From the NCBI RefSeq assembly GCF_004375085.3, contig NZ_SNAQ03000023.1:36873-100872 (forward strand): a DNA stretch of 64,000 nt, read 5' to 3'. The notes under the pieces are model-generated. The model worked only from the letters and a program-made list of their open reading frames with translations, ran no database searches and was not told the DNA's origin. A program made the position numbers and the translations under genes. Below, one piece after another: positions 9,476-19,451 of this stretch. This DNA is from Lewinella sp. W8. GTDB lineage: Bacteria > Bacteroidota > Bacteroidia > Chitinophagales > Saprospiraceae. Each line of letters begins with the position of its first letter. Position 1 is the stretch's first letter.

Positions 9476-10869
9476 TGATTCAAGTTATACCAGTCGATGT
9501 TCCGTGTCAGGTACATGATCACCGCCAGGATGAGCAGCAGTCCGAGGGAGCCGAAGAGGAGGGCGTAGTCCTGCAGCTGCAGCAGGCTGTAGAAGAACAC
9601 GTAGAGCACCAGCAGGAGTCCGGCCACAATGGCGGTGAGTTTGACGTTCTTCAGGATGAACCAGCTGTAGCCCGTAATGAGGGTCACGATCGCCGCGCAA
9701 CTGATCCAGTAGGCCGCGTTGAACAGTAGGTGCTCGCTGATCGACAGCAGCAGCACGTAGAAGAGGATGATGGCCGCGCCGATGAGCAGGTACTGGATGG
9801 GGTGCACTCGCCGCCGGTTGAGGACCTCAATGAAGAAGAAGGTCAGGAAGGTGATGAAGATGAACAGCACCGCGAAATTGGTGCTGCGGTAGGTCTTCTT
9901 GTATTCGTCCACGGGCAGGAGGAGGCGCAAACCAAAGCGGTCGGTGTTGTCCTCGAAACCGCTGTATTGGTCGTACCGGTAGGAATTTGTGAATTCGTTG
10001 ATGCCACTTCCCTGTACTTTAGGCGCAAAACTTCCCGTACCCTGCTGCGGGTAATTCCGGTTGAGCTGCAGCACCTCCCAGCTGGCGGTAAAGCCCTCGC
10101 CGGTGACCTCCCGGTCTTTGGGGAGGAAGGTGCCGTCGAAACTGGGGTTCGCCCAGCCGCCGGTCAGCTCCAGGGTCGTTCGTTTGCCGAAGGGTCGGAA
10201 ATAGATGGCCGAGCTGCCGTTGAGGTCGAGGGCGAAGCGGAAGTCAATGGAATCCCGGTCGGCGGTCAGGTTGATCGGCACGCTCGCTCCACTGCTGAAC
10301 ACGTCGCTGGTTACGGTGCCCGGTCCGAGATCGTAGGTCTCGCCACCGAATTGCAGGTCGATGGCCGCCTGCACGCCGGTCATGTCACTGATGCCCACCG
10401 TAAAGAGGGCGTCTTCCCAACGCAGGGAGGTTTCGGGGACGTTGAGGGCCGCCGCATCAAAATTACCGAAGGTGCCATCCACGGCTATTTTAGTGTTGTA
10501 GAGCACCACGACGTAGATGCCGCGGTACCGTTCTTCGGGGACCAACTCGCCGGTCATGGAGATATCGTCCGGGAGGAAGTGGGCGTAGCCGGAATGGGGA
10601 ATGATCTTGTCTTCTCCTCCGGCGGTCTCGTAGTAGTAGGGCACCGAGATCACGGGGCCGCCGACGGTTTGCGCCAGTCCCCACTTGGAGGCCACTTCGG
10701 TCTGGGCGTTATCCCGCAGTTGCTGCCGCTCGTAGATGAGGCCGTCCAGCATACTGGTCGGAATGAGCAGGAAGAGGATCAGGAAGCCGATGATGGCCAG
10801 CTTCAGGGTGACCGAGCGACGGGCCCAGTTGTTGAGGCGATCCCAGAAGGAAGTAGTCGTTGAACTCAT
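9469..10869 (-). CDS. creD: CreD-family inner-membrane protein
   Basis: 466-aa membrane protein. An N-terminal helix (about 24-44) is followed by the family-typical segment (LIPTSMLDGLIYERQQLRD, then GGPVISVPYY), a long periplasmic beta-rich domain, and five or so hydrophobic helices in the last 140 residues. CreD is a cell-envelope integrity protein; in enterobacteria it belongs to the CreBC regulon and affects colicin tolerance, but its biochemical role is unknown. In Bacteroidota it often occurs without creBC, as here. The ATG start is unambiguous. The 3' end merges with a tandem-unit palindrome. The 299-bp region upstream contains only a stem-loop and the promoter of the next gene. Confidence 0.92.
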   Translation of the reverse strand: MSSTTTSFWDRLNNWARRSVTLKLAIIGFLILFLLIPTSMLDGLIYERQQLRDNAQTEVASKWGLAQTVGGPVISVPYYYETAGGEDKIIPHSGYAHFLPDDISMTGELVPEERYRGIYVVVLYNTKIAVDGTFGNFDAAALNVPETSLRWEDALFTVGISDMTGVQAAIDLQFGGETYDLGPGTVTSDVFSSGASVPINLTADRDSIDFRFALDLNGSSAIYFRPFGKRTTLELTGGWANPSFDGTFLPKDREVTGEGFTASWEVLQLNRNYPQQGTGSFAPKVQGSGINEFTNSYRYDQYSGFEDNTDRFGLRLLLPVDEYKKTYRSTNFAVLFIFITFLTFFFIEVLNRRRVHPIQYLLIGAAIILFYVLLLSISEHLLFNAAYWISCAAIVTLITGYSWFILKNVKLTAIVAGLLLVLYVFFYSLLQLQDYALLFGSLGLLLILAVIMYLTRNIDWYNLNQD

Positions 10870-11041
10870 GAAAAAGGCAGGTGGTGTATTTCAAAGATAG
10901 TGGCAATTGGCGTGGCGCCCCCGGCCACCGATTAATCGCCGGGGTTTTATGAGTTATTGCTGGAAGGTCTTGAATATTTGGGCGCCGGAGCGCAGGATGC
11001 AGTGTTGACGGGAAGGGCCCTGGAAGGGTCCTCCTGTACGA

Positions 11042-11084
11042 GCAAGGTCTGCAGCTGGAGCGTCAGCTCCAGATAGGGCCTTGC
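11042..11084. other. Intergenic stem-loop (gap 10870-11168)
   Basis: Two-tier hairpin: outer stem GCAAGG/CCTTGC, inner perfect stem CTGGAGC-GTCA-GCTCCAG. No T-run follows, so it is not an obvious terminator. Nothing else in the ~300-bp gap is recognisable apart from a promoter box near 11136. Confidence 0.45.
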
Positions 11085-11135
11085 GATCATTGAACCACCC
11101 AAGATAATTCACCTCCGCACGCTACACTTAATCCC

Positions 11136-11143
11136 TACATTTG
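11136..11143 (+). promoter_or_regulatory. TAnnTTTG promoter box (TACATTTG)
   Basis: Matches the Bacteroidota sigma factor -7 element; lies 25 bp before the MBL-hydrolase start codon. Confidence 0.5.
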
Positions 11144-11168
11144 CTCCCTCCAAAACCGGGTAACCGCC

Positions 11169-11993
11169 ATGCTCATCACCCACTCCTTTACGCATCAGGA
11201 AGTTCTCGGCCTGAAGTTTGGGTACCAGACCATCGGCCGGCCGCGATTGTTTTCCCACCTGTATTTCGTCGACGGACTGCTCATCGACACGGGCCATAGC
11301 CGGGTCCGTCACCACGTTCAATCGGCTTCGGAGGGGCTGGGGATCGAGCAAATACTCATCACTCACCACCACGAAGACCACACCGGCAACCTGCGGGCCC
11401 TGAAGGCCCGCCACCAGTGCCCCGTCTACGCCTCCCCACTATGCTGCCAGATCATGCACTCCCCTCCCCCACTGAGCCTGGCCCAGCAAATTACCTGGGG
11501 AAACCGGCCTCCCCAGCGGGATTTAATCCCCAAAGTGGAGCGAATCGAAACCCATCGTTTCACCTTTGACCTCATTCCCATCCCGGGCCACGCCCCCGAC
11601 ATGGTGGCCCTCTACGAACCCAACCGACGCTGGCTTTTTTCCGCCGACCTCTACATCAACTCCTACATCGACTATTTCCTGGCCGACGAGAGTATGGCGG
11701 AACAGATTGCCTCTACCAAAAGAATCCTGGAGTTGGACTTTGACGTGATGTTTTGCGGGCATAAGCCACAGCTCAGCAACGCAAAGCGACAGTTGACCAA
11801 AAAGCTCCACTTTCTGGAGGCCTTCTTTCAGGACGTTGCTACTCTTCACCAAAGGGGATGTAGCGACCGGGAAATTTTTCGTCGTTTGAGCCTGAAGGAA
11901 AACTGGTTTGTCCGCCTCCTTTCTGGGGGCAAACTCTCCAAGTTTAACATGGTCAAATCGGTCATTCGGGACGTAGAAAACAACCTACCATAA
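11169..11993 (+). CDS. MBL-fold metallo-hydrolase
   Basis: 274-aa cytoplasmic protein with the metallo-beta-lactamase metal motif HHHEDHTGN at about residues 66-74, a later metal-binding His in IPGHAPDM, a conserved Asp in LFSADLYIN, and a final His in MFCGHKP. The fold binds one or two zinc or iron ions and hydrolyses thioesters, phosphodiesters or related substrates. The C-terminal ~60 residues are helical, as in glyoxalase-II-like and LACTB2-like members. The substrate cannot be told from sequence. It is transcribed alone from a TACATTTG promoter. No signal peptide is visible. Confidence 0.88.
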   Translation: MLITHSFTHQEVLGLKFGYQTIGRPRLFSHLYFVDGLLIDTGHSRVRHHVQSASEGLGIEQILITHHHEDHTGNLRALKARHQCPVYASPLCCQIMHSPPPLSLAQQITWGNRPPQRDLIPKVERIETHRFTFDLIPIPGHAPDMVALYEPNRRWLFSADLYINSYIDYFLADESMAEQIASTKRILELDFDVMFCGHKPQLSNAKRQLTKKLHFLEAFFQDVATLHQRGCSDREIFRRLSLKENWFVRLLSGGKLSKFNMVKSVIRDVENNLP

Positions 11994-12128
11994 GCCACCT
12001 CAACACCCCTAATTGTCTACCCGCTGACGAAAGGAGGGAGCATTTCCACCCTCGAATGCCGGGGCGTTTCGTCATCTTGTTACTCTCCGAGGAAATTCAT
12101 ATCGTTCGGTCATTAACGCCCCAAAATC

Positions 12129-12890
12129 ATGCCCCAAACCAATATTTTTCCTGTCTTCCTCCTCCTGCTGCTTTCGTTCAGTCTATCCGGCCTGCGGGCG
12201 CAGGACAGCACCCGCGTCGGGGCCAATCCCTGGCGGTCTGCCGTCGACCAGAGCACCCAGATGATGCTCGATAATCAGGATTTCGGACAGCGCCTCATTT
12301 TCGGTAGCGGCTTTTACGTAAACAATCCGGAAATTGACTACGAAGTCGACAAAAAGAAGCTCTTCATCGATCCCGAGCTTCATCCCGCTTCTATTACCCT
12401 GGTGGGAGGACTGACGGATACGCTGCCCGCCCGCATCCAACTTTACGACCAGGTCGTGGAGGTAATCCGGGATGGAAAGGAGTTCCAGGTTGACGCCAAG
12501 TCCTTACAGTCCATCACCACCCTAGACGGCCGTCGTTTTCTCGCTTATCGCCGCCCCTTAATCGTCGGTCAACCCGCGCCGCTGCTGGAAGTGTTGGCCG
12601 AAGCGGACCGTAAAAAATTGTGCCTCTACCAGCGCGTTGAGTGGCGGGAGCCCAACTACCAGAAAACGTCCTACGATACCGACAACTACAAAAAGCGCCT
12701 TCGCCGCATCGAAGAGGTATACCTAATCGCGCCCTACGTAGCCCGGCCCATCGGCAAAATGAAGGAGCTCATCTCGTTACTTCCTCAGGAACAGCAGCGG
12801 GAAGCCCAGCAGTATGCCAAACGGGAACGGCTGCGCAACCGGACGGAGGACTACGTGAAGCTGATGACCTTTCTGGGCTGGGAGGGATAG
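12129..12890 (+). CDS. Secreted hypothetical protein
   Basis: 253-aa protein with a clear signal peptide (residues 1-24, ending LSGLRAQ) and no sorting domain, so probably periplasmic. The mature part is mixed alpha/beta and rich in charged residues, with a Lys/Arg-rich helix near the C-terminus. I recognise no named family; there is some resemblance to small secreted proteins of Bacteroidota in which a beta domain precedes a helical tail. It is monocistronic, 135 bp after the MBL gene, and its stop lies only 9 bp from the stop of the convergent nucleotidyltransferase gene. Confidence 0.8.
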   Translation: MPQTNIFPVFLLLLLSFSLSGLRAQDSTRVGANPWRSAVDQSTQMMLDNQDFGQRLIFGSGFYVNNPEIDYEVDKKKLFIDPELHPASITLVGGLTDTLPARIQLYDQVVEVIRDGKEFQVDAKSLQSITTLDGRRFLAYRRPLIVGQPAPLLEVLAEADRKKLCLYQRVEWREPNYQKTSYDTDNYKKRLRRIEEVYLIAPYVARPIGKMKELISLLPQEQQREAQQYAKRERLRNRTEDYVKLMTFLGWEG

Positions 12891-12899
12891 GCCCGAAGA

Positions 12900-13898
12900 C
12901 TACCCGTTGAAGTCGATTTCGGTATTATCCCCAATGTTGAGGCTCTGCTGCAGGCCGCCAATGCTGGCGTCGTTGCCGACGACGGAATTCCGCAGGACGA
13001 TATCGTGGATTCGGGCGTAATCGCCAATGATGGAGTCGGCAACGATGGCGTGCTCTAACCTGGTGTTGGCCCCCAGGGTGACGTAGGGTCCAACAATGGA
13101 GTTGCTGATGTCGCAGTCCGGCCCGATGTGGACCGGGTGAATAATGATGCTGTTATCGTAGGGTGGCGGATCGTCGGTGGCGAAGCCGGGGCGGTCGAGA
13201 AAGATGGCGTTGGTTTCCAGCAGGACATCCCGCCGGCCGCAGTCGAACCAGTTGTCCACCTTGATCAGGCTCAACTTGGTGCCCCATTCCAGCATACGTG
13301 CCAGGGCGTCGGTCAGGGGGTATTCTCCGATGCTCTGGATGTTGTGCTCCAGGTTGTGGGTGCAGGCCTGAATGAACTGCTTCACCTCCCGGATTTTGTA
13401 GCACCCCACCATGGCCAGATTGGACCGGGGGATTGTCGGCTTTTCGATCAGCCCCCGGATGTTGCCGTCGGCGTCGAATTCAATCACCCCGAAATTGCGG
13501 GGGTCATCCACCATTTTCACCCCGATGGTGGTCAGCTTGGAGTCCTTGAAGGCCTGCAGGTCGGCATCAATGATGGCGTCTCCGAAGAAGATCATGATCT
13601 CCTCGGCGTCGGCGTAGTGCTCACGGGCGAGCCAGATGGCGTGGGCCGAGCCAATGCGCTCTTCCTGAGTGACGAAGGTGAGGTTGAGCTGCGGGTAGGT
13701 CCGCTCAATGTATTCGCGGATTTTCTCTCCCAGGTAGCCGATGATAAAAATGAAGTCCTCGATGCCCAACTCAATGAGTTGTTCCACGATGAAACTGATG
13801 ATGGGCTTGCCCGCCACCGGAATCAGGGGTTTGGGTTGGGTGTAGGTGAGCGGCCGGAGCCGCACGCCCGTTCCAGCTACGGGAATGATGGCTTTCAT
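12900..13898 (-). CDS. Sugar-1-phosphate nucleotidyltransferase with left-handed beta-helix tail
   Basis: 332-aa enzyme. The N-terminus has the nucleotide-binding signature GTGVRLRPLTYTQPKPLIPV with the following GKPIISFIVEQL, typical of RmlA-like and UTP-glucose-1-phosphate uridylyltransferases. The catalytic domain covers about 1-235. The C-terminus has hexapeptide repeats (GPYVTLGANTRLEHAIV and similar) forming a left-handed beta-helix, as in the long thermophilic-type dTDP-glucose pyrophosphorylases and mannose-1-phosphate guanylyltransferases. It would activate a hexose-1-phosphate to an NDP-sugar for glycan synthesis; which base and sugar is unclear. The frame extends 3 codons upstream to a TTG, but the ATG at 13898 gives the canonical start MKAIIPVAGTG. 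A TATCTTGCGGC promoter-like sequence lies immediately upstream. Confidence 0.9.
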   Translation of the reverse strand: MKAIIPVAGTGVRLRPLTYTQPKPLIPVAGKPIISFIVEQLIELGIEDFIFIIGYLGEKIREYIERTYPQLNLTFVTQEERIGSAHAIWLAREHYADAEEIMIFFGDAIIDADLQAFKDSKLTTIGVKMVDDPRNFGVIEFDADGNIRGLIEKPTIPRSNLAMVGCYKIREVKQFIQACTHNLEHNIQSIGEYPLTDALARMLEWGTKLSLIKVDNWFDCGRRDVLLETNAIFLDRPGFATDDPPPYDNSIIIHPVHIGPDCDISNSIVGPYVTLGANTRLEHAIVADSIIGDYARIHDIVLRNSVVGNDASIGGLQQSLNIGDNTEIDFNG

Positions 13899-13952
13899 GG
13901 GCCGCAAGATAGGGGGCGCTCACGAAAGTCGTGATCTACTTAGACAGAATTT

Positions 13953-14282
13953 CTACCCATTTCTCCGCGCACGACGCACGGCCTTACGCACGGGCTGCCA
14001 CACTCCCGTTCTCCAGCTCCAGCCACCCTGAACGCGTACCCACTTTCCGGGTACGTATTTGAAGCCGGGCCGGGTCTTCACCCAACGGCCCACTACCGGA
14101 GCGTAAACGCCCTTCTTGACCGCCCAGGAAGGAGCAATGTAGATGTAATCAGGGCCAGGTTTCACGACCCGCACGGCGGCCTTGGGAGCATTAGGTCGTA
14201 CTTTGACGACCAGCTGCGCGGACGCGAGGCTAAAGGTGAACACCATCAGGAGAGCGGTGAGGAGGTACTTAGGATTTCTCAT
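13953..14282 (-). CDS. Small secreted protein with WxxGxW-type repeats
   Basis: 109-aa exported protein: signal peptide 1-22 (ending LASAQ), then an aromatic- and basic-rich region with spaced motifs (GRWVKTRPGFKYVPGKWVRV, WSWRTGVWQPV) resembling the YXWGXW / BcpO-related repeat family of small periplasmic proteins of unknown function. The C-terminus is strongly basic (RRARRNG). It is monocistronic. The region between it and atpC holds only the atp terminator and A/T-rich leader sequence. Confidence 0.75.
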   Translation of the reverse strand: MRNPKYLLTALLMVFTFSLASAQLVVKVRPNAPKAAVRVVKPGPDYIYIAPSWAVKKGVYAPVVGRWVKTRPGFKYVPGKWVRVQGGWSWRTGVWQPVRKAVRRARRNG

Positions 14283-14463
14283 GGTACAATCGGTATAGTA
14301 TTGAAAGTTACGCTCCTTGGAGTAATGGGGGAAGTGAGGGTTTAGGAGGTTGCCGGAGTTTGAGATTTTCTTAACGCTTTACTTCTGCTAAAGTAACGGA
14401 GACTTATCCCCGGTCATTTTTCTATTGAGTGGTTTTTGATTGCAGCATCAGATCAAACAAAAA

Positions 14464-14494
14464 GCCGCCTCCCGAAACCCGTTCGGAAGGCGGC
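14464..14494 (-). terminator. Rho-independent terminator of the atpDC unit
   Basis: Stem GCCGCCT/AGGCGGC extended by CCGAA/TTCGG, followed on the minus strand by a T-rich tract (TTTTTGTTTG). It lies 24 bp after the atpC stop. Confidence 0.9.
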
Positions 14495-14517
14495 CATGTA
14501 TCAACTACCGGCGGACA

Positions 14518-14826
14518 TTAGCGCATATTGCGCGCGCCCTGCACCAGCAGATTTACTTCATTATTCAGGACCTCCACGAAGCCACCATCAATTGTGAAGG
14601 TGATGCTCCGGCTTTCGGTGCCGATGGCTTCCTCGTCCTTCGCTTCGTCGTAGTACGTATATTCTCCGGCTCCGGCCTGTACCACCACCCGGCCGCCAGC
14701 AAGGCTGGATACCAGAGGAGCGTGGTTGTCAAGCAGCTGGAACGTACCGTCGGTTCCCGGCAGCGTAAGCTTACTGGCCAGGCCAACGAAGATCTTACGA
14801 TCGGGAGTAAGTACGGAAATGGTCAT
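14518..14826 (-). CDS. atpC: F1Fo ATP synthase subunit epsilon (short form)
   Basis: 102-aa epsilon subunit. The whole length matches the N-terminal beta-sandwich domain (TPDRKIFVGLASKLTLPGTDG, then LLDNHAPLVSSLAGG). The C-terminal two-helix inhibitory domain found in E. coli (about 138 aa) is absent, as is common in Bacteroidota. In the F1 central stalk epsilon couples gamma rotation to the c-ring; without the helical domain it should not act as the extended-state inhibitor. It lies 60 bp downstream of atpD and shares its terminator. Confidence 0.95.
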   Translation of the reverse strand: MTISVLTPDRKIFVGLASKLTLPGTDGTFQLLDNHAPLVSSLAGGRVVVQAGAGEYTYYDEAKDEEAIGTESRSITFTIDGGFVEVLNNEVNLLVQGARNMR

Positions 14827-14886
14827 GTTATCGTATTACAGTCAGGCAATTCAGCCACCCACTGGCGGCAAACTACGCGGTACTTT

Positions 14887-16428
<1,542 letters not shown>

Positions 16429-16442
16429 TCACAATTGAGCCG

Positions 16443-16450
16443 CAAAAGTA
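16443..16450 (-). promoter_or_regulatory. TAnnTTTG promoter box (TACTTTTG) for atpDC
   Basis: Minus-strand TACTTTTG, 41 bp upstream of the atpD start codon; matches the Bacteroidota -7 consensus. Confidence 0.55.
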
Positions 16451-16621
16451 AGGCCTTTCCCCGAAGTGACAAAGGATTTCTCCCGCCTTATTCTTCACCG
16501 GAACGTAAACTATGAAGGATTTTTTCCACACACTACCGAATGCCCCCTACCGCCCGGCCAAAACCCACATTTTGCGGTGCCTCCCCCGCTTTTCAACGAA
16601 ACGTGGTTTTAAGGAGTACGC

Positions 16622-16789
16622 TTGGTCTGTTGGTTCCTTAGTCTGTTAGTAATTTTGGTTCCTTAGTCTGTTAGTAATTTGGTTCGTTAGTCTGTTGGTT
16701 CAGTCGCGCCTAATAGCAAACCAACAGACTAACAGACTAACAGACTAACAGACTAACAGACTAAAATACCAACGAACCAACAGACTACC
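16622..16789. repeat. Tandem-unit palindrome (unit AACAGACT)
   Basis: The right arm contains five perfect tandem copies of the 8-mer AACAGACT (about 16722-16764) plus flanking degenerate copies; the left arm contains the complementary (A)GTCTGTTAG units with spacers GTTCCTTAG. It can form a very long stem. It begins about 8 bp after the stop codon of the TIM-barrel gene. It occupies most of the 395-bp gap 16402-16796; the remainder holds only the atpD promoter. Confidence 0.92.
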
Positions 16790-16796
16790 CCCTCTC

Positions 16797-17762
16797 CTAC
16801 ATCCCCTTCAACTGCGTAAAGGAATTCCGTAGGGTCTCGGTCGGTTCGGGGGCCAGGTCCCGCTCCAGGAAGAAGTGCTCCGTCCCGTTAACTGCCGCCG
16901 TCGCCACGATTTCTGCTACGTCCAGGACGCCGGTTCCGGGATCGGCCATCTTCGCAAATCCCGCCATCCACTGGTCGGGGGTGCTGCCGTCTCCGGCAAA
17001 GCGGAAGGGCTCCGAAGCATCCTTGATGTGGAGCATCTTGAAGCGGCCGGGATATTTTTTCAGGTAGCTGATGGGCTCGGCTCCGGCGGCCTTCATCCAA
17101 AACATATCGAGTTCGAAGGCGACTTTATCCTCCTCCGTGTTGTCAAGTAAAAAATCCAGGGGCTGCTGGCCGTCCATGACGATGTGTTCGTAGCCGTGGT
17201 TGTGGTACACGAACTGCATGCCATAGCTGGCCATCTGCTCCCCGAATCCGTTAAATTCCTCGGCCAGGCGGCGGTAGGCGTCCAGATTCGCACGATCCTT
17301 CACGTCACTCAGGGCGGGCAGTACCACGTATTGGGGCTCCAGGGGAGCCAGTCCGTCGAGCAGTTTGGTCATGCCCGTCCGCAGGGTGATGAGGTCCGTG
17401 TGGGCGGAAGGTACGCTCAACCCGTTATCCTTCATCATCCGGGCGGTTTCCGCCGAAGAGTAACCGTAGAAGGCATCGTTCTTCAGCCCCAGCATGGGCT
17501 TCATTCCCGCCCATTGCTCTTTTGCGACCTCGGCACTGAAGGGATAGGGGCCGAAAGTCTCTACCTCCCGATAGCCAATGTCTCCCAGCAGCTTGAGCGT
17601 ACCGGAAAAGTCCTGGTCCACCAGACCGGGAATGGTAAACAGCTGGACCCCGATGGCCCGTTCCCGGGCGGCCGCTACCTCCTTACTGGCCGTACAGCCA
17701 GGCAGTAACATCAAGCCTCCTGCTCCCAGGAGCAGATGTTCCAGTACGGTTCTTCTTTGCAT
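16797..17762 (-). CDS. Sugar phosphate isomerase/epimerase-like TIM-barrel lipoprotein
   Basis: 321-aa protein with a lipoprotein signal (MQRRTVLEHLLLGAGGLMLLPGC, lipobox LLPGC, Cys near residue 23; the leading RR may make it a Tat substrate). The body is a xylose-isomerase-like TIM barrel (Pfam AP_endonuc_2 type): VQLFTIPGLV, YREVETFGPY, VYHNHGYEH, and metal-ligand-type residues in FELDMFWMK and MLHIKDAS. Related exported proteins of Bacteroidota act on sugars, inositols or keto-sugars in the periplasm; the substrate is unknown. The frame extends 32 codons upstream, but the signal sequence fixes the ATG at 17762. A tandem-unit palindrome begins right after the stop codon. Confidence 0.87.
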   Translation of the reverse strand: MQRRTVLEHLLLGAGGLMLLPGCTASKEVAAARERAIGVQLFTIPGLVDQDFSGTLKLLGDIGYREVETFGPYPFSAEVAKEQWAGMKPMLGLKNDAFYGYSSAETARMMKDNGLSVPSAHTDLITLRTGMTKLLDGLAPLEPQYVVLPALSDVKDRANLDAYRRLAEEFNGFGEQMASYGMQFVYHNHGYEHIVMDGQQPLDFLLDNTEEDKVAFELDMFWMKAAGAEPISYLKKYPGRFKMLHIKDASEPFRFAGDGSTPDQWMAGFAKMADPGTGVLDVAEIVATAAVNGTEHFFLERDLAPEPTETLRNSFTQLKGM

Positions 17763-17947
17763 GATCTTTTTTGCCAAAATACGCACATTTTTTTCGCCAC
17801 ATCCCGAAGCAAAGGAGTGGAAAAGTTTGTCGCCTGCGGACAAGCACGGCATCCACACCGCACGTTTCCTCCGTATATGTTGTTACTCCATTACGTAGCC
17901 TGATCGTTTACGAACAAAACCTGTCTGAACGTTAGGGCGCCTACGCG

Positions 17948-18122
17948 CAGGTGCAAGGAAATGACCGAAGGAGCAATGAACGGAATGAATCGATCATGCC
18001 TATATTCAATGCTTCTTTCCCAACTTCATGGCACCTGCACGCCGTTGCATTTTCTTAAAAATCAACGATCCCGACGAGCTAAGCGACCACCGAAGGTAGC
18101 TGCGAAGCAAAACTCGGGACCG
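17948..18122. repeat. GCACCTGC-family interspersed repeat (copy in gap 17763-18146)
   Basis: Contains an inverted pair (CGCGCAGGTGC at about 17948-17958, GCACCTGCACGCC at 18031) around ~75 bp, followed by a conserved ~75-bp tail (ATCCCGACGAGCTAAGCG, then ACCACCGAAGGTAGCTGCGA, then a CTCGGG end). The tail matches 25129-25218 with few changes. CCCGA and TCGGG at its ends are complementary, so it folds imperfectly. No gene lies here. Confidence 0.8.
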
Positions 18123-18146
18123 TCTCCACTTCATAATAACGCTATC

Positions 18147-18947
18147 ATGTCACGCTTCTCCTTCCTCGTTCTGCTCAGCTTCCTGCTCTTTGTTTCCTGC
18201 GGGCGCTACCAGGCCGCCGAAGACTTTTCCGCCAGCGACTCCACCCCCGACCCCAACGAGTTGAGTGAGGAGATTCTGCGGACCATCCGGGCCGGACAGG
18301 ACGCCACGGCCATGATCGACCAGCTCGCGGCCTACGAACCCTCCCAACTGGTGGCCGCCCTCCAAACCCGGGAAGAAAAACTGGCCTTCTGGGTGAACGT
18401 CTACAACGGTGTGGTGCAGCACCTACTGATCAACGATCCGAGTCTGTACGACGACCGGAGTTCCTTTTTTAGTGGCGACCTCTTTACCGTCGCCGGGCAC
18501 ACCATGAGTCCCAACGACCTCGAGCACGGCATCATCCGGGGCGGAGAGAACCGACTCGGACTCGGCATCATTCCCCAGTTTTTCCAGAATAAATTTGAGC
18601 GTACTTTCAAGATTAAGGGAGGAGACTCGCGGATTCACTTTGCCCTCAATTGTGGCGCCGCCGACTGCCCGCCGGTAGCCGTCTACTCCCCCGAAACCTA
18701 CCACGAGCAGATCAACGAAAGTACCCGCAAGTACCTGGCTAAGCACAGTGAAATCAAAACCGAAGACGGTAAGGAAGTGCTCTACACCAGCCCCCTCTTC
18801 TCCTGGTTCCGCGGTGACTTCGCCGACCGTGGCGGCATCGACGATTTCCTCGTGGAATTCGGGGTGGTTCCCGCCGAGAAAGAAGACATCAAACGGGAAT
18901 ACACCGATTACGATTGGACCCTGAAAACCGGAATCTGGGCGGAATAG
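18147..18947 (+). CDS. DUF547 domain lipoprotein
   Basis: 266-aa protein with lipobox LFVSC (Cys near residue 18). The body carries DUF547 features: EEKLAFWVNVYNGVVQHLL, a central SPNDLEHGIIR, and ALNCGAADCPPV with two conserved cysteines, then a DFLVEFG tail. DUF547 proteins are membrane-anchored and of unknown biochemistry; some resemble papain/transglutaminase-like folds. The frame is open 62 codons upstream, through the interspersed repeat, but the ATG at 18147 starts a perfect lipoprotein signal. It is monocistronic. Confidence 0.88.
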   Translation: MSRFSFLVLLSFLLFVSCGRYQAAEDFSASDSTPDPNELSEEILRTIRAGQDATAMIDQLAAYEPSQLVAALQTREEKLAFWVNVYNGVVQHLLINDPSLYDDRSSFFSGDLFTVAGHTMSPNDLEHGIIRGGENRLGLGIIPQFFQNKFERTFKIKGGDSRIHFALNCGAADCPPVAVYSPETYHEQINESTRKYLAKHSEIKTEDGKEVLYTSPLFSWFRGDFADRGGIDDFLVEFGVVPAEKEDIKREYTDYDWTLKTGIWAE

Positions 18948-19048
18948 GTCTTCCTCCGGGCTGCTCATCAGTGCACGCAGTCAACCGATAAACTTTGCGA
19001 TTTTTTCTCCCCGTACCCACCAAAACTTGCGGTGCGTGCATTTTAAGT

Positions 19049-19080
19049 CTACATTTGTAGAACAAAAGCTACAAATTTAG
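19049..19080 (+). promoter_or_regulatory. Promoter overlapped by two BlaI-type operators
   Basis: CTACATTTGTAG (19049-19060) and CTACAAATTTAG (19069-19080) are the same 12-mer in opposite orientations with one mismatch. The first contains TACATTTGTA, a perfect match to the BlaI/MecI operator core TACAnnTGTA. TACATTTG (19050-19057) is also a TAnnTTTG promoter box. The repressor start codon follows 2 bp after the second site, so bound repressor would block its own promoter. Confidence 0.82.
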
Positions 19081-19082
19081 AC

Positions 19083-19451
19083 ATGCTGACGAAAGCCGAA
19101 GAACAACTGATGAAGCACCTCTGGGAGCAGGAACCCTGCTTCATGAAGGATTTGCTGCAATCTCTACCCGAGCCGCGCCCCGCCAAATCGACCGTGGCCA
19201 CCCTGCTGAAGCGCATGATCGAGAAAGAGCTGGTGGGGTATCGCACCTACGGCAACAGCCGGGAATACTTCTCGCGCGTCAGCAAACAGGCCTACTTCGG
19301 CCACCAGCTCAAGGGGATGATCAGTGATTTCTTTGGTGGCGCCCCCACGGACCTGGCTTCCCTCTTCGTCGAAGAGACCGAACTCAACGAAGCCCAGCTG
19401 GCCGAACTCCGCCGCATTATTGACCGTAAACTCTCCGGCGATGATCTTTAG
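19083..19451 (+). CDS. blaI: BlaI/MecI/CopY-family transcriptional repressor
   Basis: 122-aa winged-helix repressor: MLTKAEEQLMKHLWEQEP, recognition region PAKSTVATLLKRMIEKELVGY, and a C-terminal dimerisation helix (ELNEAQLAELRRIIDRKL). It should bind the two dyads just upstream and repress the blaI-M56 operon until cleaved or displaced after M56-receptor signalling. Its stop codon overlaps the start of the M56 gene by 11 bp, showing translational coupling. No beta-lactamase gene is next to it, so the inducing signal and wider regulon are unknown. Confidence 0.93.
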   Translation: MLTKAEEQLMKHLWEQEPCFMKDLLQSLPEPRPAKSTVATLLKRMIEKELVGYRTYGNSREYFSRVSKQAYFGHQLKGMISDFFGGAPTDLASLFVEETELNEAQLAELRRIIDRKLSGDDL

